A stretch of DNA of 9,323 nucleotides, from contig DATBED010000045.1 in assembly GCA_036276195.1 (NCBI GenBank), forward strand, positions 1-9,323. Reading direction: 5' to 3'. Source of the stretch: DATBED01 sp036276195 (GTDB lineage Bacteria > Patescibacteriota > Saccharimonadia > Saccharimonadales > UBA4665). Numbering within the stretch: position 1 is the first letter of the stretch; every line of letters begins with the position of its first letter. The position numbers and the translations under genes are program-made. This document shows positions 1 through 7,225 of the stretch, piece after piece. The notes below the pieces were generated by a model. The model saw nothing but the letters and a program-made list of their open reading frames with translations. It was not told the DNA's origin and did no database searches.

Positions 1-972
1 GTCCATCATAATAATGTGGCCGGCCTCTTCGCCACCGAACTTATAGCCGGTCTTGAGCAGCTCCTCCAACACGTAGCGATCGCCCACGGCGGCTCGCACC
101 AGCTCGATGCCGCGCCTGGTCAGCTCCTTTTCAAAGGCCACATTCGACATTACGGTGGCCACGATACCAGGCGCGTGATTGGTGATGGCCAATATATAAA
201 GTAGATAATCGCCTCTTACCTCACGGCCTTGGTGATCGACCATGATAATACGGTCGGCATCGCCATCCAGCGCAATGCCCAGAGCCAGTTTTTGATCGAC
301 CACCACTTGCTGGAGCGCTTTAGTGTCCGTCGCACCGCAGCCGGCGTTGATGTTGCGGCCATCGGGCCGGTCGCTTAGCGATGTTACCGTGGCACCCAGC
401 CGCTCCAAAACCCGGGTAGCCAGGCCGCTGGCCGCGCCGTTGGCGGCATCGACCGCTATCTGGAGGCCGTTTAGTTGGAGGCCAGAAGTGCTATTCACCA
501 AAAAGTCTTCATATTGATGAATTAGGTTATGGTCTTCGCTAAAATTGCCCTGGCCGCGATCGGGCGCTCCCTCTTCTATTAAGTGATTGATGATCGCCTC
601 GGTGTTATCGGGCAACTTGCCACCGTTAGCGTCAAAAACTTTAATGCCATTGTATTGGTAAGGGTTATGGCTGGCCGTGACCATAATGCCGGCTACAAAC
701 TCATCGTGTTCCCTGGTAATATAAGCCAGCCCCGGTGTTGGCAGCATGCCGGCTGAGACCACATTGATGCCAACAGAGTTCAGGCCTTCGGTTAGCGCCT
801 TAACCAGCTGGGCCGATGATTCGCGGGGGTCGCAGCCAATTAATATCTGTTGACCAGCCTGGGCAAAATGAGTGCCCACTGCCCTGCCAATCCGCTGCGC
901 GCCCTCGTCATTCAGCGGATACTCACCGGCCAATCCGCGCACGCCATCGGTACCAAAAAGCTCCCTAGTCAT
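1..972 (-). CDS. glmM: Phosphoglucosamine mutase GlmM, partial (C-terminal part beyond window)
   Basis: Alpha-D-phosphohexomutase family; converts glucosamine-6-phosphate to glucosamine-1-phosphate in the cytosolic route to UDP-GlcNAc for peptidoglycan. I translated the frame by hand: it is open from ATG at 972 to base 1, giving 324 residues of a family usually near 445, so about the last quarter (end of domain 3 and domain 4) is missing. Visible motifs are the N-terminal LFGTDGVRG (residues 5-13), the phosphoserine loop TASHNP (99-104, catalytic Ser101), the metal loop DGDADR (236-241) and the sugar-binding GGEEAGH (313-319). The early FGTDGVRG and the GGE-x-(A/S)-GH form point to GlmM rather than phosphomannomutase. 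It starts 3 bases after the kbl stop with no convincing Shine-Dalgarno, so translation is probably coupled to kbl. It is the last visible gene of the minus-strand operon. Confidence 0.93.
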   Translation of the reverse strand, partial: MTRELFGTDGVRGLAGEYPLNDEGAQRIGRAVGTHFAQAGQQILIGCDPRESSAQLVKALTEGLNSVGINVVSAGMLPTPGLAYITREHDEFVAGIMVTASHNPYQYNGIKVFDANGGKLPDNTEAIINHLIEEGAPDRGQGNFSEDHNLIHQYEDFLVNSTSGLQLNGLQIAVDAANGAASGLATRVLERLGATVTSLSDRPDGRNINAGCGATDTKALQQVVVDQKLALGIALDGDADRIIMVDHQGREVRGDYLLYILAITNHAPGIVATVMSNVAFEKELTRRGIELVRAAVGDRYVLEELLKTGYKFGGEEAGHIIMMD

Positions 973-975
973 TGT

Positions 976-2151
976 TTAAGCCGGCTTGGCTACCGCCGCA
1001 AACTTTTCGACTAGTTTGGTTAAATCTTCTCTTGTGTGAGCGGCTGAGATTTGAACCCGGATGCGGGCCTTGCCCTTAGGCACGACCGGGAAGGAAAAAC
1101 CAACCACATAAATACCTTCTTCGAACAGTTTTGCAGCCGCTTCTACGGCTTGCCGTTCTTCAGCAAACATAATCGGAGTAATGGGATGCTCACTACCAGC
1201 GACATCAAAACCGGCTTTCGTCATCTCTTCACGAAAGAAGACCGTATTTTCGGTCAACTTCTGACGCACCTCAGGGTGCTCGTCAATGTATTTCAGGGCG
1301 AACAGCGAGGCGCCGGCGGTACCGGCCTCTAAAGCGTTTGAAAATAAGTAGGTGCGCGAGCGCTGCCTCAGATATTCGGCGGCTTCATGGCGAGTTGCCG
1401 TGAAAGCGCCACCGGCGCCTCCCAGCGCCTTGCCATAAGTACCAGTCAAAAAATCAATTCGTTCACTTGTGCCGGTATGCTCCGGCGTACCGCGGCCGGT
1501 AGCACCCAAAACGCCGGTAGCATGAGCGTCATCGACCATTACCAAGGCATTATACTTGTCGGCTAGGTCGCAAATCTCTTTAAGTGGGGCTATATGGCCA
1601 TCCATCGAAAATACGCCGTCAGTGGCAATCACCCGCAAACGCTTATCTTGAACTGATTGTAATTTAGCCTCCAGGTCAGCCATATCCATATGCTGGTAGA
1701 TCAACCGTTCGGACTTAGTTAGCCGCACAGCATCGATGATTGAGGCGTGGTTAAGCTCGTCGCTGATAATGGCGTCTTCGGGCCCAAAAAAGGTTTGGAA
1801 CAGCCCCACATTGGCCATAAAACATGAAGAGTAGAGTACGACGTCGTCCATGCCTAAGAACTGGGCGGTGGCGGCTTCCAGTTCTTTGTGTACGCCTTGA
1901 GTACCGCAGATAAAGCGCACCGACGCCAAACCAAAGCCCCAGGTTTTTAGGGCTTCGTCGGCCGCCTCACGTATATCGTCTGTACCTGATAGACCCAGAT
2001 AGTTATTGGAGCAAAAATTGAGCAGTCGTCGGCCTTCCACCGTAATTTCCCGACCCTGCGGCGACTCAATCACCCACTCTTTTTTCCACAGCGATTGATC
2101 TTTAATTGACTGTAGTTCTTCATCTAAAATGGGCTTCAACCTCTTGTACAT
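976..2151 (-). CDS. kbl: 2-amino-3-ketobutyrate CoA ligase (glycine C-acetyltransferase)
   Basis: PLP-dependent fold-type I enzyme of the alpha-oxoamine synthase family; cleaves 2-amino-3-ketobutyrate with CoA to glycine and acetyl-CoA. At 391 residues it matches the usual length near 398. Visible features are NNYLGL (49-54), a stacking His135 in LNHASIID, the DGVFSMDG segment (178-185), DDAHATG (207-213) with the Asp207/His210 cofactor contacts, and TGTYGKALGGAGG with Lys241 as the predicted Schiff-base lysine. Related family members (serine palmitoyltransferase, BioF, HemA) share these motifs. The Kbl call rests on overall similarity and on tdh, the enzyme supplying its unstable substrate, lying directly upstream. 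The start codon abuts the tdh stop, and the strong GGAGGA ribosome site lies inside the last codons of tdh, so the two are surely co-expressed. Confidence 0.95.
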   Translation of the reverse strand: MYKRLKPILDEELQSIKDQSLWKKEWVIESPQGREITVEGRRLLNFCSNNYLGLSGTDDIREAADEALKTWGFGLASVRFICGTQGVHKELEAATAQFLGMDDVVLYSSCFMANVGLFQTFFGPEDAIISDELNHASIIDAVRLTKSERLIYQHMDMADLEAKLQSVQDKRLRVIATDGVFSMDGHIAPLKEICDLADKYNALVMVDDAHATGVLGATGRGTPEHTGTSERIDFLTGTYGKALGGAGGAFTATRHEAAEYLRQRSRTYLFSNALEAGTAGASLFALKYIDEHPEVRQKLTENTVFFREEMTKAGFDVAGSEHPITPIMFAEERQAVEAAAKLFEEGIYVVGFSFPVVPKGKARIRVQISAAHTREDLTKLVEKFAAVAKPA

Positions 2152-3342
2152 TTACTCCTCCATCTTAAAGATTAGCTTGGCGTGCTCGTTCATTTGCCGC
2201 TCAAAAGCCTCTGGATTGAATTCGGCCAAAGCTATAATCGTGCCCTGGCCGCCCTCCAAAATTATGTCCCAGATCTTATCTTGGATGCCGTTGGATCGTT
2301 TTGACAGTAGACGCTGTGAAATCTGCCAGGTTTTGAAAATCTGGCGTCCAATAATGGCATGCAAGGTCAAGCCGCGCACAATTAGCCGTGAAAAACTGGG
2401 AATATTTACATCACCATCTTTAAGGCCGAAAAGCACTACGTGACCGCCGCGACGGGTAGCGTCAATACAGTTGTTAATCGAGGAAGCCGGGCCGGCCATC
2501 TCCATAGCAACATCTACGCCTTTGCCGTAGGTTAGCTCCATAATCCGCTCTACAGCTTCGGTGTCAGATTCCCAAGGATTAGCTTTTTCACTGGGCCTAA
2601 TCAAAATAGTTTCGTCGGCACCTAAACGCTTAGCCAATTCCAAGTTATCCTCGTTAACATCCACCATTATTACCTTAGCGGCCCCAAAGTTTTGGGCAAT
2701 TAACAGAGAGAAAAGACCGATTGGGCCACAACCGAAAATGGCTACCCGCTGGCCACGCACATCTACCTTAGTCAAGGCATGCACAGCGTTACCAAAGGGA
2801 TCCATAATTGCCGCGACTTCTGGACGGATGCGGCTCTCGTCAATCGACCAGAGGTTCTTAGCCGGCAGCTTGGCGTATTCCGTGAAAACGCCATCTATAG
2901 TTATGCCCAGGATAGATTCGTTCATACATACGTTGGCCTCGCCCAGCCGGCACTGGTAACACTTGCCGCACGTCACATGCGAGTCGCCCGACACCAGATT
3001 GCCAACCTCTATCTTGGCCTGGTTTAGGGGGTCAGGATCGGAGTAAAGCGACTTGACCATTGAGCCGGCCTCGACTATTTCGCCAACGAATTCGTGGCCG
3101 ACTATGCGCCGTGTCGTGTTCTCGGCCACTAAGGCGTTCTTGAATTGATCTTTGAAGGCCGCCCGGTACCACAGGCCACGGTCCGTTCCACAAACTCCGG
3201 CGTACTTCAATTTAACAATAACCGAAGCGGCATCAGCCGGATTATTGGCTTCGTCTAAAGTCGGCTTTTCTATATCCGCCAATTTGAACCCGCGGGACTC
3301 CTCCCATGGTTGCTCGGCGGTATCTATGACCAGCGATTTCAT
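2152..3342 (-). CDS. tdh: L-threonine 3-dehydrogenase (zinc MDR family), long variant
   Basis: Zinc-dependent medium-chain dehydrogenase; oxidises L-threonine with NAD+ to 2-amino-3-ketobutyrate, which Kbl then cleaves. Domains in order: a GroES-like catalytic domain with the zinc ligand Cys51 in GVCGTD and His83-Glu84 in GHEFVGE; a structural zinc lobe with Cys125, Cys128, Cys131 and Cys139; the TDH-typical DPFGNAVH (181-188); and a Rossmann fold with GCGPIG (204-209) and Asp228 closing the second strand, which favours NAD+ over NADP+. His122, just before the first lobe cysteine, sits where E. coli Tdh has His90, a residue known to affect substrate specificity. The protein has 396 residues against 341 in E. 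coli. The extra length is partly ahead of Cys51, partly between Cys51 and Cys125, and partly later in the protein. It lies 19 bases after the aclA stop with no Shine-Dalgarno. Another polyol or alcohol substrate is possible, but the kbl partner argues for threonine. Confidence 0.88.
   Translation of the reverse strand: MKSLVIDTAEQPWEESRGFKLADIEKPTLDEANNPADAASVIVKLKYAGVCGTDRGLWYRAAFKDQFKNALVAENTTRRIVGHEFVGEIVEAGSMVKSLYSDPDPLNQAKIEVGNLVSGDSHVTCGKCYQCRLGEANVCMNESILGITIDGVFTEYAKLPAKNLWSIDESRIRPEVAAIMDPFGNAVHALTKVDVRGQRVAIFGCGPIGLFSLLIAQNFGAAKVIMVDVNEDNLELAKRLGADETILIRPSEKANPWESDTEAVERIMELTYGKGVDVAMEMAGPASSINNCIDATRRGGHVVLFGLKDGDVNIPSFSRLIVRGLTLHAIIGRQIFKTWQISQRLLSKRSNGIQDKIWDIILEGGQGTIIALAEFNPEAFERQMNEHAKLIFKMEE
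2155..2161 (-). promoter_or_regulatory. Shine-Dalgarno of kbl, embedded in the tdh 3' end
   Basis: On the minus strand GGAGGAG is followed by TAA and then the kbl ATG. The site is formed by the final two GAG codons of tdh, and the three bases before the ATG are the tdh stop codon. This fixes the kbl start and shows termination-coupled initiation. Confidence 0.85.
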
Positions 3343-3349
3343 TACATAT

Positions 3350-3355
3350 AGTATA
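3350..3355 (-). promoter_or_regulatory. Candidate -10 box giving a leaderless tdh transcript
   Basis: Minus-strand TATACT (5 of 6 to TATAAT) ends 7 bases before the tdh ATG, about where the transcription start would fall on or next to the A of the ATG. The aclA-tdh gap is only 19 bases and has no purine-rich ribosome site. I saw no clear -35, which would lie inside the end of aclA. This suggests a secondary internal promoter; tdh may also be read through from aclBA. Confidence 0.4.
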
Positions 3356-3361
3356 CAGTTG

Positions 3362-5143
3362 CTATGGAATATAGGCTACGTCGTCTTCGCCCAACCGGAG
3401 CAATCCTTCGTCGTGCCGTCTCTGATCAAGGTAATGAGCCATGAAGCCGGCGGAGCGACTCAGTATGAAAATGGCGTTGAAGAATTCTATGTCGACCAGC
3501 TCTTGTAGCTGATCGTGCTTATAATCAAGCTCTGATTCCAGAAGGTCGAGCATGATGGCGGCTATGGCCCCGTCGACGTTTAATATAAGGTTGGCTTTTT
3601 TGGAAGTGGTAACCGACTCTATACCCTGCGCGAATCGTAGATATCTGTCTTGGTTGCCATTGCCGGAGAAACGTTCTATCAGATCTCTGACCCTGGGGTC
3701 GGGCGTGTCAATCCTATACTTCTTGTGACCAATTCCCGGGATTATGCCACCATTCGAGGTGAAGCCTGCAACAAAAGTCTTTGGTTCGGCCCCAGCAGTC
3801 ACCCCTTCCAGCCAGATTCCCGCCGCGGCGTTGACCGCCCCACCGAACCGGGGGCCGACAGTGAGCAATCCAGCGGTTAGACTAGATGCCAGATCCTTAC
3901 CTGCTCTAGCAGCCACGATAGTGTTCACGGCGCCGGAAACGTAGGGGCCATGATCAACCAAGAGTCTTAGTACGTAATCGGTAAAGTCTATGACCTTGGC
4001 CGACTCCACTTGATGACCCAGCAATAATGATATATACAGACCGGCCAGGCTGTTTTCATTTATAGTCGTCAGCAAGTCTTTGCCGAGTAGGTGAACGTCG
4101 CCTTTGACGTCGCCAGAAATCCGGCTGACAATCAAGCTCTTTCGTCTTTGCTTAATCGGCTTATGCGGCTCGGACTTGAAGGCGGCGGCTTCGGTGTATC
4201 CCGACAGAACTTCGGTCAAATCTCCGAAGACGTCCACGACGTTTGCTCCGACCGCCCGTAGTGCTTCCTTTTTAACTTTGGCTGTCTCGCTCTGCTGGCT
4301 AGCCATGGCCTTGGCATGACCGAATTGCGGTGGCTCCTCAAACAGCTCGGCAACCGTTCCGGCTATATACGTTATGACAGGTTTGGTCACTATGCCATCT
4401 TTGATAAGTTCGACTATGGAGTATTCGTCATCGCCGCCCAGTTCGCCGAAGTAGACGATACGTTTGGTCTTTTCGTCAGCCTCAGCTATCAGAAATGCTT
4501 CGGCGGGAGTAGTTATAGGGTTGCGGTCACCACCCAGAGCCATCGCGAGCGAGACGCCCAGACCGGTAGACGTCACCGTGTGGATAAGCTCGTTCACCAT
4601 GCCTCCGGAAGTAGACACGACCGCAGTGTCGCCAGCCGTGAAGACCTTAGCGGCGGCCAACTGCGGGTACTGCGTGCCACCTATGGCTCCCAGCTTCATG
4701 ACACCTGGCACCAGCAAACCAACGGATGCCGGACCGGCTACCAGAACCTTATTTTGGGACGCCATCAAAGCTATTTCCAGGGCATGCTGCTCCGGTACCT
4801 GTTCGGCGAAAATATTAGCGACTTCCAGATTGGGCAACTGCTCGAAAGCCTCTCGCATGCTAGACAGTGCTCTGCGCGCGGATTGAACGTTCAGTAGACC
4901 CGTAGCCGCCTGCTTTTTCTCGTCAGGAATTGTCGACAGGGATCCATAGACCGGAATAACGATCTCGTCCTGCCCGAAAAAGTAGCGCTCCTGTTTGCGT
5001 CCGCCGCTGACTATGACGGTTATGTTTGGGTCCGGCTGGCCTAAACAATAATCATAATCCAGCATCGACTGGATGATGCCCGGGTGCGAGCCAAGGCAAA
5101 TAATCGAAGGTTTTATACCGTGCAGATTAAGTTGATCACTCAC
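3362..5143 (-). CDS. aclA: ATP-citrate lyase, large subunit (succinyl-CoA ligase alpha-like plus citrate synthase-like domains)
   Basis: ATP-citrate lyase cleaves citrate with ATP and CoA to oxaloacetate, acetyl-CoA, ADP and phosphate. This 593-residue subunit aligns from memory with the C-terminal half of human ACLY and has the length of two-subunit bacterial AclA (about 600). The CoA-ligase alpha-like half has GPASVG (137-142), SGGMVNEL (179-186), GGDR (204-207) and QFGHAKA, with His276 matching the phosphorylated His760 of ACLY. The citrate synthase-like half, from about residue 350, has DHGPYVSGA (397-405), ARAGKDL, GIGHKKY with His473, TTSKKANLILNVDG with Asp524, and AHYLDQRR (569-576). 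His398, His473 and Asp524 fit the citrate synthase triad. The start is GTG at 5143, overlapping the aclB stop by 8 bases, with an AGAGGA ribosome site 8 bases upstream. One oddity is Val406, where ACLY has His. Plain succinyl-CoA ligase alpha is excluded by the fused citrate synthase domain. Confidence 0.96.
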   Translation of the reverse strand: MSDQLNLHGIKPSIICLGSHPGIIQSMLDYDYCLGQPDPNITVIVSGGRKQERYFFGQDEIVIPVYGSLSTIPDEKKQAATGLLNVQSARRALSSMREAFEQLPNLEVANIFAEQVPEQHALEIALMASQNKVLVAGPASVGLLVPGVMKLGAIGGTQYPQLAAAKVFTAGDTAVVSTSGGMVNELIHTVTSTGLGVSLAMALGGDRNPITTPAEAFLIAEADEKTKRIVYFGELGGDDEYSIVELIKDGIVTKPVITYIAGTVAELFEEPPQFGHAKAMASQQSETAKVKKEALRAVGANVVDVFGDLTEVLSGYTEAAAFKSEPHKPIKQRRKSLIVSRISGDVKGDVHLLGKDLLTTINENSLAGLYISLLLGHQVESAKVIDFTDYVLRLLVDHGPYVSGAVNTIVAARAGKDLASSLTAGLLTVGPRFGGAVNAAAGIWLEGVTAGAEPKTFVAGFTSNGGIIPGIGHKKYRIDTPDPRVRDLIERFSGNGNQDRYLRFAQGIESVTTSKKANLILNVDGAIAAIMLDLLESELDYKHDQLQELVDIEFFNAIFILSRSAGFMAHYLDQRRHDEGLLRLGEDDVAYIP

Positions 5144-6326
5144 GGGCGTATTCCTCTAAAGCTTCAGTTACCGCGGCAGTCAACGGTGTCTCCGGATCAT
5201 GAACGGCGCCCAGCAAATCATGTTTCGCTAGCGTGGCTTCCATCTCAGCCAATCCAGTCTCTTGGTTCGGGCCGCCACGGCGCACAAAAACCTTGACATG
5301 TTGAGTTTTGAGCTCACCCGCCACTTCCTCTATGGCCTTGATGACACCGGCGAAAGTCTTGGCGACATCAGTGAAATTAGCCACCGCCCCGCCGATGAAT
5401 AGGATTTTTCGCGGGGCAGAAGATTTCAGTAAAAGGCTAAGTAACTGTTTAGTGTAGATATAGGTTTCCTCGGCGTTCGGGTTGCCACTATACTCGCCAT
5501 AATTGGCCAATTGCTCGCCGTAACCCTGATTGTAGATTTCGTCGGCCACTACCACGCTAGCACCGCCACCTGAAAGCAGTAGGAATATGCCGCCGTCAGG
5601 CTCAAGCACACTGAGTTTGAGCGACGCAGGGGAGTTGGCGTCCAGCTCTTCTACAACCTTCTCTTCGTCTGTCGGCTTTTGCGAATTGTGACGGCGAAAA
5701 TCCACCGGTTTCCAATCGTTGACGAAAAAGGTCGCGGCGTCATCGACCTCGACGGCCGAATCCAGTATACGCAGTCCATTATCACTGACCACGTAGGGAT
5801 TGATCTCCATAAAGGCGAAATAATCGTCTTTGAGGGCTTGTACCAAGTCCTTAATTAGCTGACTGCTTATGCCTGTTTGAGCTGCTAAGTCTTCCCAGTC
5901 TGTTTCTTTGTTGAGCCAGACTTTCTGGATACTGCCTGCCTGCTTTTCTATATTGATGCCACCCTTCGAGCTGTACTGCAGCAGCAAGCCCTCACGGCTG
6001 GAGGCAAGGCTTAGATAACGCTCCTCGGTTTGATCATGCCCGAACATAGGTTCAATAATGAGCCATCGGTAGCCCTGCTCTGCCAAAGATTCGACCGTCG
6101 CGCCCAGATCGGCTGGTGCGACATCTAATTTAACCAGCCCTTTTTTATACCGGCCCTTAACACCCTCGTCCACTTTTACGACGAAGTTATTCCCTGCAGA
6201 AACCGCTTTTTTTATTTGATCGTCAAGAAGCGTCTCGGCATCGATAGGCCAGCCGGCATAGGGCAGATTAAGAGCATTGGAAATGATGGTTTTAGCTCGA
6301 TATTCTGACAGTTTCTGACGGGCCAT
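5136..6326 (-). CDS. aclB: ATP-citrate lyase, small subunit (ATP-grasp and citrate-binding domains)
   Basis: SucC-like subunit that binds ATP and citrate. The 396 residues match bacterial AclB (about 398) and the N-terminal part of human ACLY. The ATP-grasp domain has VVKVDEGVKGRYKKGLV (about 49-65) and the metal-binding stretch MEINPYVV (173-180) with Asp189 after it. The citrate-binding domain has LSGGGASVV (251-259), ANYGEYSG (274-281), IGGAVANFTDV (311-321) and FVRRGGPN (347-354), all close to ACLY and distinct from succinyl-CoA ligase beta. Order and overlap with aclA support one heteromeric complex. The start is the ATG at 6326, which leaves the family-typical ISEY-like N terminus (KLSEYRAK) intact. 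No good Shine-Dalgarno precedes it; instead an extended -10 element lies 8 bases upstream. It is the first gene of the minus-strand operon. Confidence 0.96.
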   Translation of the reverse strand: MARQKLSEYRAKTIISNALNLPYAGWPIDAETLLDDQIKKAVSAGNNFVVKVDEGVKGRYKKGLVKLDVAPADLGATVESLAEQGYRWLIIEPMFGHDQTEERYLSLASSREGLLLQYSSKGGINIEKQAGSIQKVWLNKETDWEDLAAQTGISSQLIKDLVQALKDDYFAFMEINPYVVSDNGLRILDSAVEVDDAATFFVNDWKPVDFRRHNSQKPTDEEKVVEELDANSPASLKLSVLEPDGGIFLLLSGGGASVVVADEIYNQGYGEQLANYGEYSGNPNAEETYIYTKQLLSLLLKSSAPRKILFIGGAVANFTDVAKTFAGVIKAIEEVAGELKTQHVKVFVRRGGPNQETGLAEMEATLAKHDLLGAVHDPETPLTAAVTEALEEYARE

Positions 6327-6334
6327 GTTCTACC

Positions 6335-6343
6335 ATCATACCA
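6335..6343 (-). promoter_or_regulatory. Extended -10 element of the aclBA operon, probable leaderless start
   Basis: The minus strand reads TGGTATGAT, a TGn motif plus TATGAT (5 of 6 to TATAAT). The hexamer ends 8 bases before the aclB ATG, so the RNA would begin within about two bases of the start codon. No matching -35 is evident, as is usual for extended -10 promoters, and no ribosome site would fit in such a short leader. Confidence 0.5.
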
Positions 6344-6364
6344 AACTGCTAAGCGTAAGCAGTT
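6344..6364. repeat. Inverted repeat upstream of aclB (7-base arms, 7-base centre)
   Basis: Perfect arms AACTGCT and AGCAGTT flank a 7-base centre. It sits immediately upstream of the aclB extended -10 element, over the spacer and -35 zone, and also in the 153-base region shared with the divergent sod gene. Placement fits an operator for a dimeric regulator; a chance repeat cannot be excluded. No T-run follows on either strand, so it is not an intrinsic terminator. Confidence 0.4.
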
Positions 6365-6468
6365 ATGCGCCGCTTAATTAAAGAGACTGGTCGCCGTGGC
6401 ATGCATGAATGAAATTTATTATAGACCTAGCTGGCTAACGCTATACAATTAAGGCAGATAGCTAAAAT

Positions 6469-6475
6469 AGGAGGG
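6469..6475 (+). promoter_or_regulatory. Shine-Dalgarno of sod
   Basis: AGGAGGG ends 4 bases before the ATG at 6480 and fixes the start of the superoxide dismutase. It contrasts with the divergent aclB, which has no such site. A TATACAAT stretch at 6442-6449 could serve as its -10 region, without a clear -35. Confidence 0.8.
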
Positions 6476-6479
6476 TTCT

Positions 6480-7079
<600 letters not shown>

Positions 7080-7136
7080 CAAGATTATTATAAAATCAAT
7101 CTGAATTTTTAATGAATTTATTGTAAGGTCTCTATA

Positions 7137-7155
7137 CACAGGGGTAATCCCCGTG
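7137..7155. repeat. Small hairpin upstream of the response regulator
   Basis: CAC and GGGG pair with CCCC and GTG around a TAAT loop, with one bulged A at 7140. The stem is GC-rich in an otherwise AT-rich gap. No T-run follows, so it is not a standard terminator. It could be an RNA structure in a long leader, or a protein site. Function is unknown. Confidence 0.35.
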
Positions 7156-7169
7156 GTAGCATGACACAA

Positions 7170-7193
7170 CTTAAGCCATCTTTAAGTACTTAA
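7170..7193. promoter_or_regulatory. Candidate response-regulator operator: phased TTAAG repeats and 12-base palindrome
   Basis: TTAAG occurs at 7171-7175 and again at 7182-7186, exactly 11 bases apart. This is the spacing used by OmpR/PhoB-type regulators that bind as tandem head-to-tail dimers. The second copy begins the perfect palindrome TTAAGTACTTAA (7182-7193). It lies 33-56 bases upstream of the regulator ATG, where autoregulation would be expected. AT-rich sequence makes chance occurrence plausible. Confidence 0.35.
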
Positions 7194-7225
7194 TTTTATT
7201 TAACCGGGGCGAGATTAGGGGTGTT

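Noticed and set aside
1051..1332. Plus-strand open frame opposite kbl
   Set aside because: It mirrors the coding pattern of kbl on the other strand and shows no motif or ribosome site.
3744..4897. Long plus-strand open frames opposite aclA
   Set aside because: They are antisense to a gene with full-length motif support, lack ribosome sites and encode no recognisable motifs.
3362..6326. Succinyl-CoA synthetase (sucCD) as the identity of the two large genes
   Set aside because: The alpha-like subunit carries a fused citrate synthase domain, and the beta-like subunit has the ACL citrate-binding motifs NYGEYSG and RRGGPN.
6365..6412. A 15-codon frame (ATG to TGA) upstream of sod, read as a possible leader peptide
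   Set aside because: No Shine-Dalgarno precedes it, no attenuator-like hairpins follow, and its composition shows no runs of a regulatory amino acid.
7082..7110. Possible terminator after sod: AGATT/AATCT arms followed by GAATTTTT
   Set aside because: The stem is only 5 AT-rich pairs with an 11-base loop, and three bases separate it from the T-run; too weak to call.
7137..7155. Reading this hairpin as the sod terminator
   Set aside because: No T-run follows on the plus strand and it lies about 60 bases after the sod stop.
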